A DNA stretch of 64,000 bases from Peptococcaceae bacterium UBA5767 (GCA_002418765.1 DIET01000017.1:1-64000), one strand, 5' to 3'. Numbered from the stretch's first letter, positions 1 to 7,840 are shown. Notes: generated by a model from the sequence alone, not told the origin. Translations and numbers: made by a program.

Positions 1-17
1 TGTCCTACGTCCTGTGA

Positions 18-210
18 ACAGTTTATACAACAGCCGAAAAATGGTCATCACTTGAAGAAATAGCTTTACATCTTGGCGTAAGCAAAGACACGCTATACAG
101 ATGGACTGCAAAAAAAACAGATGCCTGCCCATAAGATCGGTCGGCTCTGGAAGTTTAAGATCAGTGAAGTAGATGAGTGGGTTAAAAATGGCGGAGCTTT
201 AGAAAAGTAA
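18..210 (+). pseudogene. Frameshifted excisionase-like HTH gene
   Basis: A short MerR/excisionase-type DNA-binding protein of the kind that often precedes hsdM in type I restriction operons. The first part reads SSLEEIALHLGVSKDTLYRW, a clear helix-turn-helix, then reaches a TAA at 132-134. The second part (MPAHKIGRLWKFKISEVDEW onward, ending in TAA at 208-210) continues the same protein in another frame. The break falls at a run of eight A residues near 112-119, so one extra A explains it. No start codon is clear, and the upstream frame has a stop at 15-17. It sits just before the hsdM fragment at 260, which supports its assignment to a dead restriction locus. The frameshift could be a sequencing error, but the truncated neighbour argues for real decay. 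Confidence 0.7.
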
Positions 211-259
211 AGAGCTCTTTAATAAATACAGAACTTTAATTGAGGAGGATGATGAAGTT

Positions 260-357
260 ATGGCAGTAGCCAATACTGCAAATGTAGGATTCGAAAAGCA
301 AATATGGGATGCAGCTTGTATACTGCGTGGGAATATGGATGCATCTGAGTATGAATG
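260..357 (+). pseudogene. hsdM N-terminal fragment
   Basis: The first ~32 codons of a type I restriction methyltransferase subunit, starting at ATG 260 behind the sequence GAGGAGGAT. The stretch FEKQIWDAACILRGNMDASE closely parallels the start of the intact HsdM at 6317 (FEETLWKAADKLRGSMDASE). After the Glu-Tyr-Glu near 355 the similarity ends abruptly and the DNA becomes the tail of an IS3-type transposase. The chimeric frame stops at 386-388. None of the AdoMet-binding or NPPF catalytic region is left, so it cannot methylate DNA. It follows the broken HTH gene by 50 bp, as in a normal hsd operon. Confidence 0.8.
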
Positions 358-432
358 TACAACACCATTCGCCATCATAGTGCGCTAGGATACAAACCGC
401 CTGCATCGGTTGTCCACATGACATCCGGCTAA
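358..432 (+). mobile_element. IS3-type transposase C-terminal remnant
   Basis: In frame from 358 the DNA encodes YNTIRHHSALGYKPPAS followed by eight residues and a TAA at 430-432. The Y-N-x-x-R-x-H-S-x-L-G-Y-x-P-P-x pattern is the characteristic C-terminal end of integrase-core (rve) transposases of the IS3 family. Only these 24 residues are left; the DDE catalytic core is missing. It is joined directly to the hsdM fragment, so the insertion, or a deletion next to it, is what truncated the methyltransferase gene. The right end of the element could not be placed in 433-530. Confidence 0.7.
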
Positions 433-580
433 GCAAAAAGAGGATAAATCTCTTCTTGTTGGTGGTATGGAGATCGGGGGAACGTCATATCCAGACAAGT
501 ATCGGTTGATGGTACCGGGTTTGCCTTCTTGATTGTTTGGTATGCGTGGAGATGGCGTAAATAAAATAAAGGAGAAAATT

Positions 581-1138
581 ATGAAAATTAATATTTCTGA
601 CAAGAAAAGAGCAGTTTATATAGGAATTATGATTCTTCTCGCATACGGTGTTTTGGTGAGTGGAATGACTCAAGCAAAGGTCCCCGTATTAATTGCCGAC
701 ATGATTAGCGGTTTGTCCGTAATCGGGATTGCCGTTCTGATGTACCCATTATTTAAGCCCTTTAACAAAATCGCTTCTGGGATATATCTAGGCCTAAGAT
801 CTATAGAAGGCCTTCTGATGATTATCGCAGGATTCGTTTTTCTCACGTCTCCAGCTAACAGAGGAATGATATATGACAAAATCCAAATCTGGCCGTTTAT
901 TCTTGGTGCTTTTGTTTTCTACTATCTATTCTATGTAAGCAAGTTGATTCCTCGGTTTATCTCTGTGTGGGGTATCGCAGGAACAGCTGTGCTTGCGATA
1001 TCTACTGGACTTAAGCTCTTCGGCCAAAGTTTTCCGGTTCTCGATTACTTCCTCGTACTAATCATCACAAACGAGATTTTCTTGGCTATTTGGCTAATGG
1101 TAAAGGGGTTCGACGAATCTGCAATAAAGAATGCCTAA
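581..1138 (+). CDS. DUF4386-like integral membrane protein
   Basis: A 185-residue membrane protein. I chose ATG 581 because AAGGAG lies just upstream (569-574) and the product then starts MKINISDKKRA, as DUF4386 proteins do; an upstream in-frame ATG at 533 has no good ribosome site. About six hydrophobic segments are visible (roughly residues 10-30, 40-60, 70-95, 105-125, 130-150 and 160-180). The pattern of a short basic N-terminus, GMTQAKVP and a YLGLRSIEGLLMI segment matches DUF4386, a family of unknown function. It overlaps the next membrane protein gene by 8 bp, so the two are probably co-translated. It lies in the decayed island and is one of its few intact genes. Confidence 0.75.
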   Translation: MKINISDKKRAVYIGIMILLAYGVLVSGMTQAKVPVLIADMISGLSVIGIAVLMYPLFKPFNKIASGIYLGLRSIEGLLMIIAGFVFLTSPANRGMIYDKIQIWPFILGAFVFYYLFYVSKLIPRFISVWGIAGTAVLAISTGLKLFGQSFPVLDYFLVLIITNEIFLAIWLMVKGFDESAIKNA

Positions 1139-1532
1139 CATGAGGGGACTCACAAAGTGCGGTAGGATTCTAGTTGTAACGCAGCTTATTCGTTTACTTT
1201 TTGGAGGGTATATAGCAGGGATGGATCAGTACCGCTTTAACGACATTGGAAGCGCAGTACAGGTCCTGTTGATATATGGGCTGATTGGTATTTTCACAAC
1301 ATTGTTTATCCTGGGTAAAAGATTCGCCCTTATGGGATTAATAGTCCTAGATTCTATTTTCATAGTATTACAACTTGTTTTTTCAACCCTTGCTCTGACT
1401 CAAATAGTTGACCCAGGTCCTCATGGCACGTTGGCCAACTGGTGGGCTACGCTATTGATGCTTATATTCTCTCTACTAACAATCATATACGCACTCAAAG
1501 CTTACAGAGAAACTACTACCGAGGAGTGCTAA
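1131..1532 (+). CDS. Small integral membrane protein
   Basis: A 133-residue protein with about four hydrophobic segments and no recognised domain. ATG 1131 overlaps the end of the preceding DUF4386 gene by 8 bp; an internal ATG at 1140 is an alternative start. The overlap suggests a two-gene operon of membrane proteins. The C-terminus is hydrophilic (KAYRETTTEEC). I do not recognise the family. It ends 13 bp before one of two related insertion-sequence-end-like repeats. Confidence 0.65.
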   Translation: MPNMRGLTKCGRILVVTQLIRLLFGGYIAGMDQYRFNDIGSAVQVLLIYGLIGIFTTLFILGKRFALMGLIVLDSIFIVLQLVFSTLALTQIVDPGPHGTLANWWATLLMLIFSLLTIIYALKAYRETTTEEC

Positions 1533-1545
1533 CAAAAGACCTCTG

Positions 1546-1590
1546 AATTGACCTGCTCCCCGAAATTGTGGTCCACTCCAAATGTCAGAA
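1546..1590 (+). repeat. IS-end-like repeat, copy A
   Basis: A 45-base segment (AATTGACCTGCTCCCCGAAA...) that matches the segment at 2293-2336 at about 35 of 45 positions by eye, with one gap. Its TGACCTGCTCCCC...GTGGTCCACT pattern resembles terminal repeats of IS3-family elements. The two copies are in the same orientation and bracket the broken lipoprotein gene. A link to a specific insertion sequence is inference. Confidence 0.45.
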
Positions 1591-1667
1591 TAATATAAAA
1601 TGGAAAGAAATGAAGAAGATTGGAAAATGAGTTGGCTTGTAAACTAAATCGGGGGAAGCCCATTGAA

Positions 1668-2279
1668 ATGAAAAAGGTAATAATTATAATACTTGTATTA
1701 TTTATCATTTCCTTGACCGGCTGCAGCGAGTTAACACCGGATGCTAATACTTTGGCGCCAGTACATTTTGACTCGATCGATGAAATTTTAGCAGAAATTG
1801 AGATACGAAACGCTCCCTCATACGATGAATTAGATTCGCAAAATCTAAAGGATATTGATACATACTATCAATTAGCTGATATTCCAGACGATATGAAATT
1901 TTCACACTTTAGCGTAGCTCCTGCATATATTGCAGCAGTATGCAATTGAATATGACGATAAAGAATATTTTTCTAAGTTCCCCGATCATGTGACTTCGGA
2001 GGAGGAACTCAAAACTCTGTCTTTTGTGACTCATCGAAATGCTGGACAGATTGCATATGATGCGCTTGTGCGTAGAAATCTGGAAAATGGTACAATGGTT
2101 AGTATAGGGAAATTTCTGAAGTGCATTACATGGAAACAGTGATCAATGAAGAAGTTATGTTCAGGGATTACTGGTTTGTAGTTAAGGATCAGTTATTCTG
2201 CATGAATGTATCGGGGAATGTGAGTGATGAAGTACTTTCAAAGCTCATTGAGAACATTGAAAAGATTGAGATACCATAA
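1668..2279 (+). pseudogene. Lipoprotein gene with two frameshifts
   Basis: Starts at ATG 1668 with a typical lipoprotein signal: MKK, a hydrophobic stretch, then the lipobox LTGC at residues 15-18. The reading frame shifts by +1 near 1933 (the other frame continues as QYAIEYDDKEYFSKF) and by -1 near 2106, which restores the first frame (EISEVHYMETVINEEVMF) to a TAA at 2277-2279. The two shifts compensate, and each segment reads like normal protein. A repaired product would be about 202 residues. I do not recognise the family. Either two real indels inactivated the gene, or these are sequencing errors. An IS-end-like repeat lies on each side. Confidence 0.55.
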
Positions 2280-2292
2280 GCACTGAATTTCA

Positions 2293-2336
2293 AATTGATC
2301 TGCTCTCCAAAAGACGGTTCATTCCAAATGTGAGAA
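2293..2336 (+). repeat. IS-end-like repeat, copy B
   Basis: The partner of the repeat at 1546-1590, same orientation. It overlaps the start of the open frame that runs into the phosphatidylserine decarboxylase fragment, so the first ~20 codons of that frame probably come from insertion-sequence DNA and not from the original gene. Confidence 0.45.
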
Positions 2337-2761
2337 TGGCATATTCTGAAACGCAACGGAGAAAACCAGAAAACGAGGGGGAGGCCGTTTCTGGGAAAAT
2401 TATGAGTATAAATGAAATAAAAGGGGATTATTATTATGTCAATCCTATCGCTTTAGAGAGAATAACACATCTTTATTGTCAAAATAAAAGGGTAATTACT
2501 CGAACAAATACCGATAATTTTGATGAAATTCTATATCTTGAAATCGGCGCAACTTTTGTAGGATCTATTTTCCAAAACCACGATAAAGAAGATTATGTAA
2601 AAAAAGGTGAAGAAAAGGGGTATTTCACTTTTGGAGGTTCTACTGTAGTTATTTTTATTAAAAAAGGAAAGCTTAAAATAGATAAAGATCTTCTTAAGAA
2701 TACTAAAGAAAATGTTGAGACAAAGATTTTTATGGGTGAAAAAATAGGCGTGAAGATTTAA
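2330..2761 (+). pseudogene. Phosphatidylserine decarboxylase C-terminal fragment
   Basis: Phosphatidylserine decarboxylase makes phosphatidylethanolamine at the membrane using a pyruvoyl group formed by self-cleavage. From about 2393 the frame matches the family's C-terminal part: YYYVNPIALERI, the GATFVGSI strand, and KGYFTFGGSTVVIF, in which GGST is the self-cleavage motif. A normal enzyme has about 295 residues; only about 120 belong to it here. The N-terminal half, with the catalytic His/Asp region, is missing and is replaced by codons from an IS-end-like repeat. The open frame is intact from ATG 2330 but cannot make an active enzyme. It is clearly a leftover from insertion and deletion in the island. 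Confidence 0.8.
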
Positions 2762-2828
2762 ATAAAGGGTTGCTAACTCTAATAATAGAGAAGAAGCCCA
2801 TTAAATAATAGTTTATTATAAATGTGAT

Positions 2829-2999
2829 AAACATTTCTATATGCACCTTGCAGATAGGACAGTAGTATTCAAGAGCACCTGTTAATGTATAACCATAAAC
2901 ATCACAGACATGAACAGTATCTTGGTCAAAATCTTTATTTTCATCAACCATAGCTTTTGCTTTTGAAAATAAATCAGCATGAGTTTTTTCCGTAATAAT
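2829..2999 (-). pseudogene. Rubrerythrin C-terminal fragment
   Basis: Read on the minus strand, this encodes the end of a rubrerythrin: EKTHADLFSKAKAMVDENKD then FDQDTVHVCDVYGYTLTGAL and EYYCPICKVHIEMF. The last part is the rubredoxin-like domain that normally binds iron through two CxxC pairs. The second pair (CPIC) is intact, but the first reads C-D-V-Y, so one iron ligand is lost. The four-helix diiron domain is absent, and an in-frame stop lies just upstream near 3003. Rubrerythrin is a peroxide-detoxifying protein of anaerobes, so the fragment also hints at the lifestyle of the source. Confidence 0.7.
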
Positions 3000-3004
3000 C
3001 TAAA

Positions 3005-3334
3005 TATGGTATCTCTTAAAAAGAAAAATCATTAGGTTATTATGAGATATTTATATAGAACAACAATTTATAAAGTTGGTGGTAATCTGTATAAGGAATT
3101 CATTATCAACTCAAATGATAGTATCAGAAAAGCCTGTTCTTTTATCGAGATAGTGAAAGTCAAATATATTATATGTATATCCAAAATCTAATTGACAAAG
3201 ATACAAAATGACATAATTGTTAAAACATTATTAGGATACATTTTGAATATAATGTGCAGCAGTTACTACAACTTGACTTCTCTAGATTTCTATCACATTA
3301 CTAGATATCAATCAAAGGATTGGAGGTAATGCGA
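3005..3334. other. Gene-free AT-rich stretch
   Basis: About 330 bases with no open frame of note on either strand, no clear hairpin with a T run and no repeat that I could match elsewhere in the window. The only sign of use is GGAGG at 3321-3325, which belongs to the HTH pseudogene that follows. Confidence 0.5.
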
Positions 3335-3568
3335 ATGACGAATGAACAAAAAGAGAAGATCATTGAATTGCGGAAGTTAGGCATAGGATATCTCAACATA
3401 GCTATGGCGATGGACGTTTATAGAGATAAGGTTAGAAACTTTTGAAAAGCTCAAGAGTTGGATGGCTATGGTAAGAAAAAAGTTAAAAACAAAAGTGGAG
3501 ATGCTCAAACAGTGACAGAGATATTTGTGTCAAAAAATGCTGTATTATTTTATGCCGAGGAAAGGTGA
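3335..3568 (+). pseudogene. Interrupted HTH gene of mobile-element type
   Basis: ATG 3335 follows GGAGG with good spacing. The first 36 codons (MTNEQKEKIIELRKLGIGYL, then AMAMDVYRDKVRNF) resemble small helix-turn-helix proteins found beside recombinases in Clostridia, where G-x-G-Y-x-x-I-A-x-x-L is typical. A TGA at 3443-3445 interrupts it, and the same frame stays open for 40 more codons (KAQELDGYG onward) to a TGA at 3566. Family members usually have Cys at the interrupted position, so TGC or TGT to TGA is likely. The usual zinc-ribbon tail is not recognisable here. No SECIS-like hairpin follows, so I read this as a nonsense mutation. Confidence 0.5.
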
Positions 3569-3574
3569 AGACTA

Positions 3575-3769
3575 ATGAAAATTAAAAGGATACTTGTACG
3601 TTTCTTAGGTATAGCGACTTTAGTTTTTGTTGTAACAGCAGGGGTTACATATCTGTACAGCTTTATTGTACACGGGTTAGGTGATGTAGATTGGGAAACG
3701 GCATTTCGTTCGGCTATTATACTGGGTATTGTGTTGAGTGTTACGAGAGAAAAGAAACCCTTGAAATGA
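3575..3769 (+). CDS. Small membrane protein (64 residues)
   Basis: A 64-residue protein with two hydrophobic segments (about residues 9-30 and 43-56) and basic ends (MKIKRILVR at the start, REKKPLK at the end). AGGTGAAG lies just ahead of ATG 3575 and gives an acceptable ribosome site. The upstream HTH pseudogene ends 6 bp before it, so the two may once have been one transcript. The family is not recognised. Confidence 0.5.
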   Translation: MKIKRILVRFLGIATLVFVVTAGVTYLYSFIVHGLGDVDWETAFRSAIILGIVLSVTREKKPLK

Positions 3770-4266
3770 CTGAAAATCTATTCATTCATGAACTACGCTC
3801 AATATGGTCATAGCAATAAAAATTTAGACAAATTGCTCAATTCATCACTTGCACATATTGAGTACAGTCCGAAAATTTTGAGAATGATCGAAGAGCAACG
3901 GGATACATAGGTTTAAAAAGATCTGCAATGTGAAGGGCAGGAAGTTTCTAACCGCAGAATCAAGCGAATAATGGACGTAAATAACTGGTATAGAAGCAAG
4001 TGAATCAGATGAAGATTCAAGCGAACATTACTGATTGGGGCACCAATTTGAATGCTTAAAAAAGAACAACAAGGGGATAGAAATTGAGAGATGTCCCCTT
4101 AGGTTTGGTAGCACGATTTGTTAAATTATATAAGACTTATGTGATACCGCACGTTGAGACGGTAGTATTGATGTCAAGGATTGAAAGATAGAAAGTCTTA
4201 AAAAGCTCTGAAAAGAAGTATTATCAGCCGGATTCGTATTACACCGAAAAATCTCATGAGGGGACT
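3770..4266 (+). other. Remnant-rich gap before SAP-domain gene
   Basis: No intact gene. A 40-codon frame at 3788-3910 (MNYAQYGHSNKNLDKLL...) has no recognised relatives and no ribosome site. Around 3920-4003 one frame reads EGQEVSNRRIKRIMDVNNWY, which loosely resembles the HTH part of an IS3-type transposase; this is a weak match. The one well-supported item is the rlmD-tail-like repeat at 4150-4191. Confidence 0.4.
4150..4191 (+). repeat. rlmD/rumA 3'-end-like repeat, copy 1 (att-like)
   Basis: In frame this reads HVETVVLMSRIER then TAG. HVE(T/C)VV(L/R) is the C-terminal signature of 23S rRNA uracil-5-methyltransferases (RlmD/RumA). Bases 4156-4179 are identical over 24 positions to 5369-5392. 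Because rumA 3' ends are known insertion sites for integrative elements in streptococci, the pair looks like an attachment-site duplication. No rlmD body is attached, so this is a transplanted gene end and not the gene itself. Confidence 0.55.
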
Positions 4267-5226
4267 ATGTATGAGAAGGAAGTAATTAACTTTGAGAAGC
4301 GGAAGTGTACATCCTTTCCATCTCGTAATGGACTATATGTCGCAGAAATTCTTTTATTGGAGTACTGCACATATGGCACTTACCCTGGTCCAAAGAATGG
4401 GTACCCGGGATTTTGGTGGTTTCAGTATGGTATCAGAGATGTAGGTGAAATGCTTAGAAGTCTTGAGGTGCGTGGATACATCGAGTTTGCATCTGCCAAG
4501 GATTCAGTTTCCAAATTAACTATCGCACAGTTGAAGGAAATATTGATCGAACACGGTTTGTCGACGAGTGGTAAAAAGTCAGATCTTGTTGAAAGAGTGG
4601 TTTCTAATGTTTCCGAGGAGAATTTACTCGGACAAGGCATAGAGCGCAAATATAAATTAACAAGCGCAGGAAAGCTGGAACTGACAGAGAATGAATATTT
4701 TTCTTATATGCATAAGCATCCTTGTACAGCCATCGAAGACGATAGTTTTGAATATTCTTTCAATATATTGAGCATCAATAAAATACTTGGTCATGGAGAT
4801 AAGAGCAACTGGAGAGAAGTCGTTGATCGTGAAAAGAAAAAGAGTGATGACTTCTTTGAGCGTGAAAACAAAGCCTTCATGACTAACTTGAAAAAGATTG
4901 ACCCAGAAGGTTACAAAATCTTAAAGGGACAAGATGATCAACTTGCTGCAATCCAGAAGGCGGAGTTAAAATATGAGTCTGATAAGAATTTTGATGCACT
5001 CATCAAATTCTGGGAGAATATATGGACAAATGGGGGCTTGAAGTTCGAAGGTTCAGGTTGGCACTTCAGACTTCCAGATTTGTATATCGAGGCAAAAAGA
5101 TTTGATGATGCCCTCACGATAGTGCAGACAATTAAAATGACAAAGGAAAATTATGCTGATAAGGCAGACAGCTACATTACTAAAATCGAAACACAAAAAA
5201 TCAAGGCGTCTTCAAAGAAAAAATAA
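4267..5226 (+). CDS. SAP-domain protein of unknown function
   Basis: A 319-residue protein. Residues ~81-115 (LTIAQLKEILIEHGLSTSGK then KSDLVERV) form a SAP motif, a helix-extension-helix fold that binds DNA or RNA. Residues 40-75 contain an aromatic-rich patch (GYPGFWWFQYGIRD) followed by a probable winged-helix-like segment. The C-terminal half has charged helices (KKSDDFFEREN...) and ends in a lysine-rich tail. There is no membrane segment and no signal peptide. Related proteins are seen as single genes in Firmicute genomes, and the function is unknown. Here the gene stands alone between two att-like repeats, 35 bp and 170 bp from its nearest recognisable neighbours. ATG 4267 follows GAGGGGACT and is a sound start. 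Confidence 0.7.
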   Translation: MYEKEVINFEKRKCTSFPSRNGLYVAEILLLEYCTYGTYPGPKNGYPGFWWFQYGIRDVGEMLRSLEVRGYIEFASAKDSVSKLTIAQLKEILIEHGLSTSGKKSDLVERVVSNVSEENLLGQGIERKYKLTSAGKLELTENEYFSYMHKHPCTAIEDDSFEYSFNILSINKILGHGDKSNWREVVDREKKKSDDFFERENKAFMTNLKKIDPEGYKILKGQDDQLAAIQKAELKYESDKNFDALIKFWENIWTNGGLKFEGSGWHFRLPDLYIEAKRFDDALTIVQTIKMTKENYADKADSYITKIETQKIKASSKKK

Positions 5227-5260
5227 ATTCATCCATTCTTATGAAATATGAATCAATTGG

Positions 5261-5315
5261 TATTTTCCCGCAAACAGACAAAGGCTCAACTTAAGCATGA
5301 TATTTTCCCGCGAAC
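5261..5315 (+). repeat. 15-base direct repeat, 40 bases apart
   Basis: TATTTTCCCGCAAAC at 5261-5275 and TATTTTCCCGCGAAC at 5301-5315 differ at one position and lie exactly 40 bases apart. They sit between the SAP-domain gene and the second att-like repeat. They could be recombinase arm-binding sites or a chance duplication; the sequence alone does not decide. Confidence 0.4.
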
Positions 5316-5362
5316 TTAAGGTTGCAAAATCAATATCTGATATCAATGCCATCAACTCGAGC

Positions 5363-5404
5363 CATGTGGAGACGGTAGTATTGATGTCAAGGGTAGAGAA
5401 GTAA
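5363..5404 (+). repeat. rlmD/rumA 3'-end-like repeat, copy 2 (att-like)
   Basis: Reads HVETVVLMSRVEK then TAA. Its core 5369-5392 is identical to 4156-4179, and the flanks differ (CATGTG against CACGTT). The open frame extends upstream to an ATG near 5297 (MIFSRELKVAKSISDINAIN), which does not resemble an RlmD body. Together with copy 1 it brackets 1.2 kb carrying the SAP-domain gene. Confidence 0.55.
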
Positions 5405-5435
5405 GAATGTAGAAATGTGAGTAAATAAGCACTTT

Positions 5436-5487
5436 CCGTGATTTGAGATCTGGCTCCAAGCCGGAAGGATAGTCACGGTTTTTGTTT
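5436..5487 (+). terminator. Probable rho-independent terminator
   Basis: CCGTGA (5436-5441) pairs with TCACGG (5473-5478), and an inner GGCT/AGCC pair adds a second hairpin inside the loop. TTTTTTTGTTTT follows at once. It lies downstream of the second rlmD-like tail. Bases 5488-5690 hold nothing else that I can identify. Confidence 0.5.
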
Positions 5488-5704
5488 TGTGGGAACTTAT
5501 CTAAGAATAGTAAAGCGTAAGTTTGAGTGGATAGATTGACTTTTGGGCTTATGAGTTGATAAGATAACTGACAAAAACGGGGTGAGTTTACAGGATTATT
5601 GTCAAAAAAATAGAAAACATTCACACTTCATATTGACCGAGACAATAAAATGAAGTACAATAAATATTAGGTGGGATTATAGCCCTGCATCAGGAGGTGA
5701 GAAC

Positions 5705-6298
5705 TTGATAGGATTAGAATATATTTTAAACCTCTATAACCTTCAACATATAGAACTTGCAGAAAAACTTGGCATTAAAAAACAAAATATAAACATGTGG
5801 GTGAAAGGGCGACAGAATATTCCAAAGAAATATCTACCAGTTTTAGAAGAACTCTTTGGTATTGATCAGTCCTACTTTGGACGTGAGCTTTCAGAAATTG
5901 AGCAGTTAGAAATCCAGAAGGAAAAGCTGAAAAGAGATCTGAAGCCTGTAATCAAAAAGCATGAACAGCAGTTTTCTTTGGGAGAGATTAATGATCTTGT
6001 TGAAGTTCCCATCTATGATAAAGAAGAAATGAATGCCATAGAGCGAGATATAGAAAAGGTTAAGCTGGTATCTAAGTTTAAGGCCGCGATGGATGTAGTA
6101 GACAATAATCCATACTTGGAGACCTATAAGCTCATCGTAGAACTACTTGAAAAAGTGCAGCATGAATCAGTTCTACACAAAACGATTGAAGCATTGGCCC
6201 ACTATTATGAAGTCTTACCTGATTGGGTAAGCAGCGAACCGGAACAAGAAGGTTTTGAAAGTGAAATATTTGAAGTCTTTGATGATCATAACTATTAA
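5705..6298 (+). CDS. XRE-family regulator ahead of the hsd operon
   Basis: A 197-residue protein whose first ~60 residues form a Cro/CI-type helix-turn-helix (HIELAEKLGIKKQNINMWVK then NIPKKYLPVLEELFG). The rest is charged and helical, probably for dimer formation. The start is TTG 5705, set by AGGAGGTGAGAAC upstream. The gene ends 18 bp before hsdM and has the same orientation. Regulators in this position usually control expression of the restriction-modification operon so that methylation comes before cutting; that role here is inference from position. The codons and spacing look normal, with no sign of damage. Confidence 0.75.
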   Translation: MIGLEYILNLYNLQHIELAEKLGIKKQNINMWVKGRQNIPKKYLPVLEELFGIDQSYFGRELSEIEQLEIQKEKLKRDLKPVIKKHEQQFSLGEINDLVEVPIYDKEEMNAIERDIEKVKLVSKFKAAMDVVDNNPYLETYKLIVELLEKVQHESVLHKTIEALAHYYEVLPDWVSSEPEQEGFESEIFEVFDDHNY

Positions 6299-6316
6299 AC
6301 ATTTGGAGGGAATATA

Positions 6317-7840
6317 ATGGCTGAAAACACAGGAAACATTGGATTTGAAGAGACACTTTGGAAAGCGGCAGATAAGCTGAGAGGCAGCATGGACGCCAGT
6401 GAATATAAACACGTGGTACTGGGACTGATTTTCCTTAAGTACATATCCGATAAATTTGAAACTAAGTTTGATGCGCTTGTAGAAGAAGATGCAGGTTTTG
6501 AAGAGGACCGAGATGAGTATGAAGCAGAGAATATCTTTTGGGTTCCTAAAGAAGCGAGATGGTCATTTATCAAAGACAACGCAAAAGACTCTAAAATTGG
6601 TCAGTTCATTGATGATGCCATGATTCTCATTGAAAAAGAGAATACATCTCTTAAGGGTGTTCTGGATAAGCGCTATGCAAGGCCAGAAATTGACAAAAGA
6701 AGGCTTGGAGAACTGATTGATCTTATTTCAACCATCAAGCTACATCAAAATGGGGAAAAGGATTTATTGGGTAGAGTATACGAATATTTTCTTGGGCAGT
6801 TTGCAAGCGTAGAAGGAAAAGGCGGTGGAGAATTCTACACTCCTACCAGTGTAGTTAAGACTTTGGTTGACATGATCGAGCCCTACCAAGGTAGAGTCTA
6901 CGACCCCTGCTGTGGATCGGGCGGTATGTTTGTACAGAGTGAAAAGTTTGTGGAAGATCATCAAGGGAAAGTTGAAAACCTTTCTATCTATGGTCAGGAA
7001 ATGAACTCTACAACCTGGAAGCTTTGCAAGATGAACTTGGCTATTAGAGGACTTGATGCTAATCTAGGACCACACCATGATGATACCTTCCATCACGACC
7101 TTCATAAGACATTAAAAGCAGACTACATCCTTGCCAATCCACCATTTAATATTAGTGACTGGGGAGGTAATCAACTTACAGATGATGTGAGATGGAAGTT
7201 TGGTATTCCACCGGCAGGAAATGCTAACTACGCATGGCTTCAGCATATGGTTTATCATTTAGCGCCAAATGGCAGTGCGGGGATCGTTCTTGCGAATGGC
7301 TCCCTAAGTACCAATACATCTAATGAAGGTGAGATTAGAAAGAAATTATTAGAAGGAGATATGGTCGATGCCATTGTTGCCCTTCCGGATAGGCTGTTCT
7401 ATTCAACAGGCATTCCAGTTTCACTATGGATTCTGAACAGAAATAAGAAGGATAATCCGAAGTTTAGATCGAGAGAACATGAAGTCCTCTTTATTGATGC
7501 ACGACAGCTAGGAGAAATGATTGATAGAAGACACAGAGAGCTAAAAGAGGAAGATATCAGCAAGATTTCTGAAACCTATCATGAATGGAGAAACATTGAA
7601 GGGGAGTATGAAGACATCAAGGGTTTCTGTAAATCAGCCAAAATTGAAGACATCAGAGAACATGAATATGTACTAACACCTGGAAGGTATGTAGGCATTG
7701 AAGATGTAGAAGATGATGGCATATCATTTGATGAAAAAATGGAGAATATGACTGCTGAACTGGCAGAATTATTTGCAAAATCACATCACCTTGAAGATGA
7801 AATTAGAAAGAATCTTGGGGGGATTGGTTATGAGCTTTAA
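6317..7840 (+). CDS. hsdM: Type I restriction-modification methyltransferase subunit
   Basis: HsdM uses S-adenosylmethionine to methylate adenine in the sequence chosen by HsdS, and is also part of the restriction complex. The 507-residue length is normal. The N-terminal HsdM_N helical domain spans about residues 8-150. The AdoMet-binding motif DPCCGSGGMF is at 196-205, and the catalytic N6-adenine motif NPPF is at 274-277, within ILANPPFNISDWGG. The start at 6317 follows TTGGAGGG. The stop overlaps the hsdS start by 11 bp, so the two are translationally coupled. The first 32 residues closely match the hsdM fragment at 260, so the island once held two related systems. Confidence 0.95.
   Translation: MAENTGNIGFEETLWKAADKLRGSMDASEYKHVVLGLIFLKYISDKFETKFDALVEEDAGFEEDRDEYEAENIFWVPKEARWSFIKDNAKDSKIGQFIDDAMILIEKENTSLKGVLDKRYARPEIDKRRLGELIDLISTIKLHQNGEKDLLGRVYEYFLGQFASVEGKGGGEFYTPTSVVKTLVDMIEPYQGRVYDPCCGSGGMFVQSEKFVEDHQGKVENLSIYGQEMNSTTWKLCKMNLAIRGLDANLGPHHDDTFHHDLHKTLKADYILANPPFNISDWGGNQLTDDVRWKFGIPPAGNANYAWLQHMVYHLAPNGSAGIVLANGSLSTNTSNEGEIRKKLLEGDMVDAIVALPDRLFYSTGIPVSLWILNRNKKDNPKFRSREHEVLFIDARQLGEMIDRRHRELKEEDISKISETYHEWRNIEGEYEDIKGFCKSAKIEDIREHEYVLTPGRYVGIEDVEDDGISFDEKMENMTAELAELFAKSHHLEDEIRKNLGGIGYEL

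Noticed and set aside
1930..2110. Programmed frameshifting in the lipoprotein gene at 1668
   Set aside because: One shift is +1 and the other -1, with no slippery heptamer, downstream structure or internal ribosome site at either point. Two indels or sequencing errors are more likely.
3443..3445. Second in-frame TGA at a likely Cys position (HTH gene at 3335), considered as selenocysteine
   Set aside because: No hairpin with a GG-containing loop follows in the 16-37 base range, the rest of the protein has decayed and the gene lies among other pseudogenes. A nonsense mutation is simpler.
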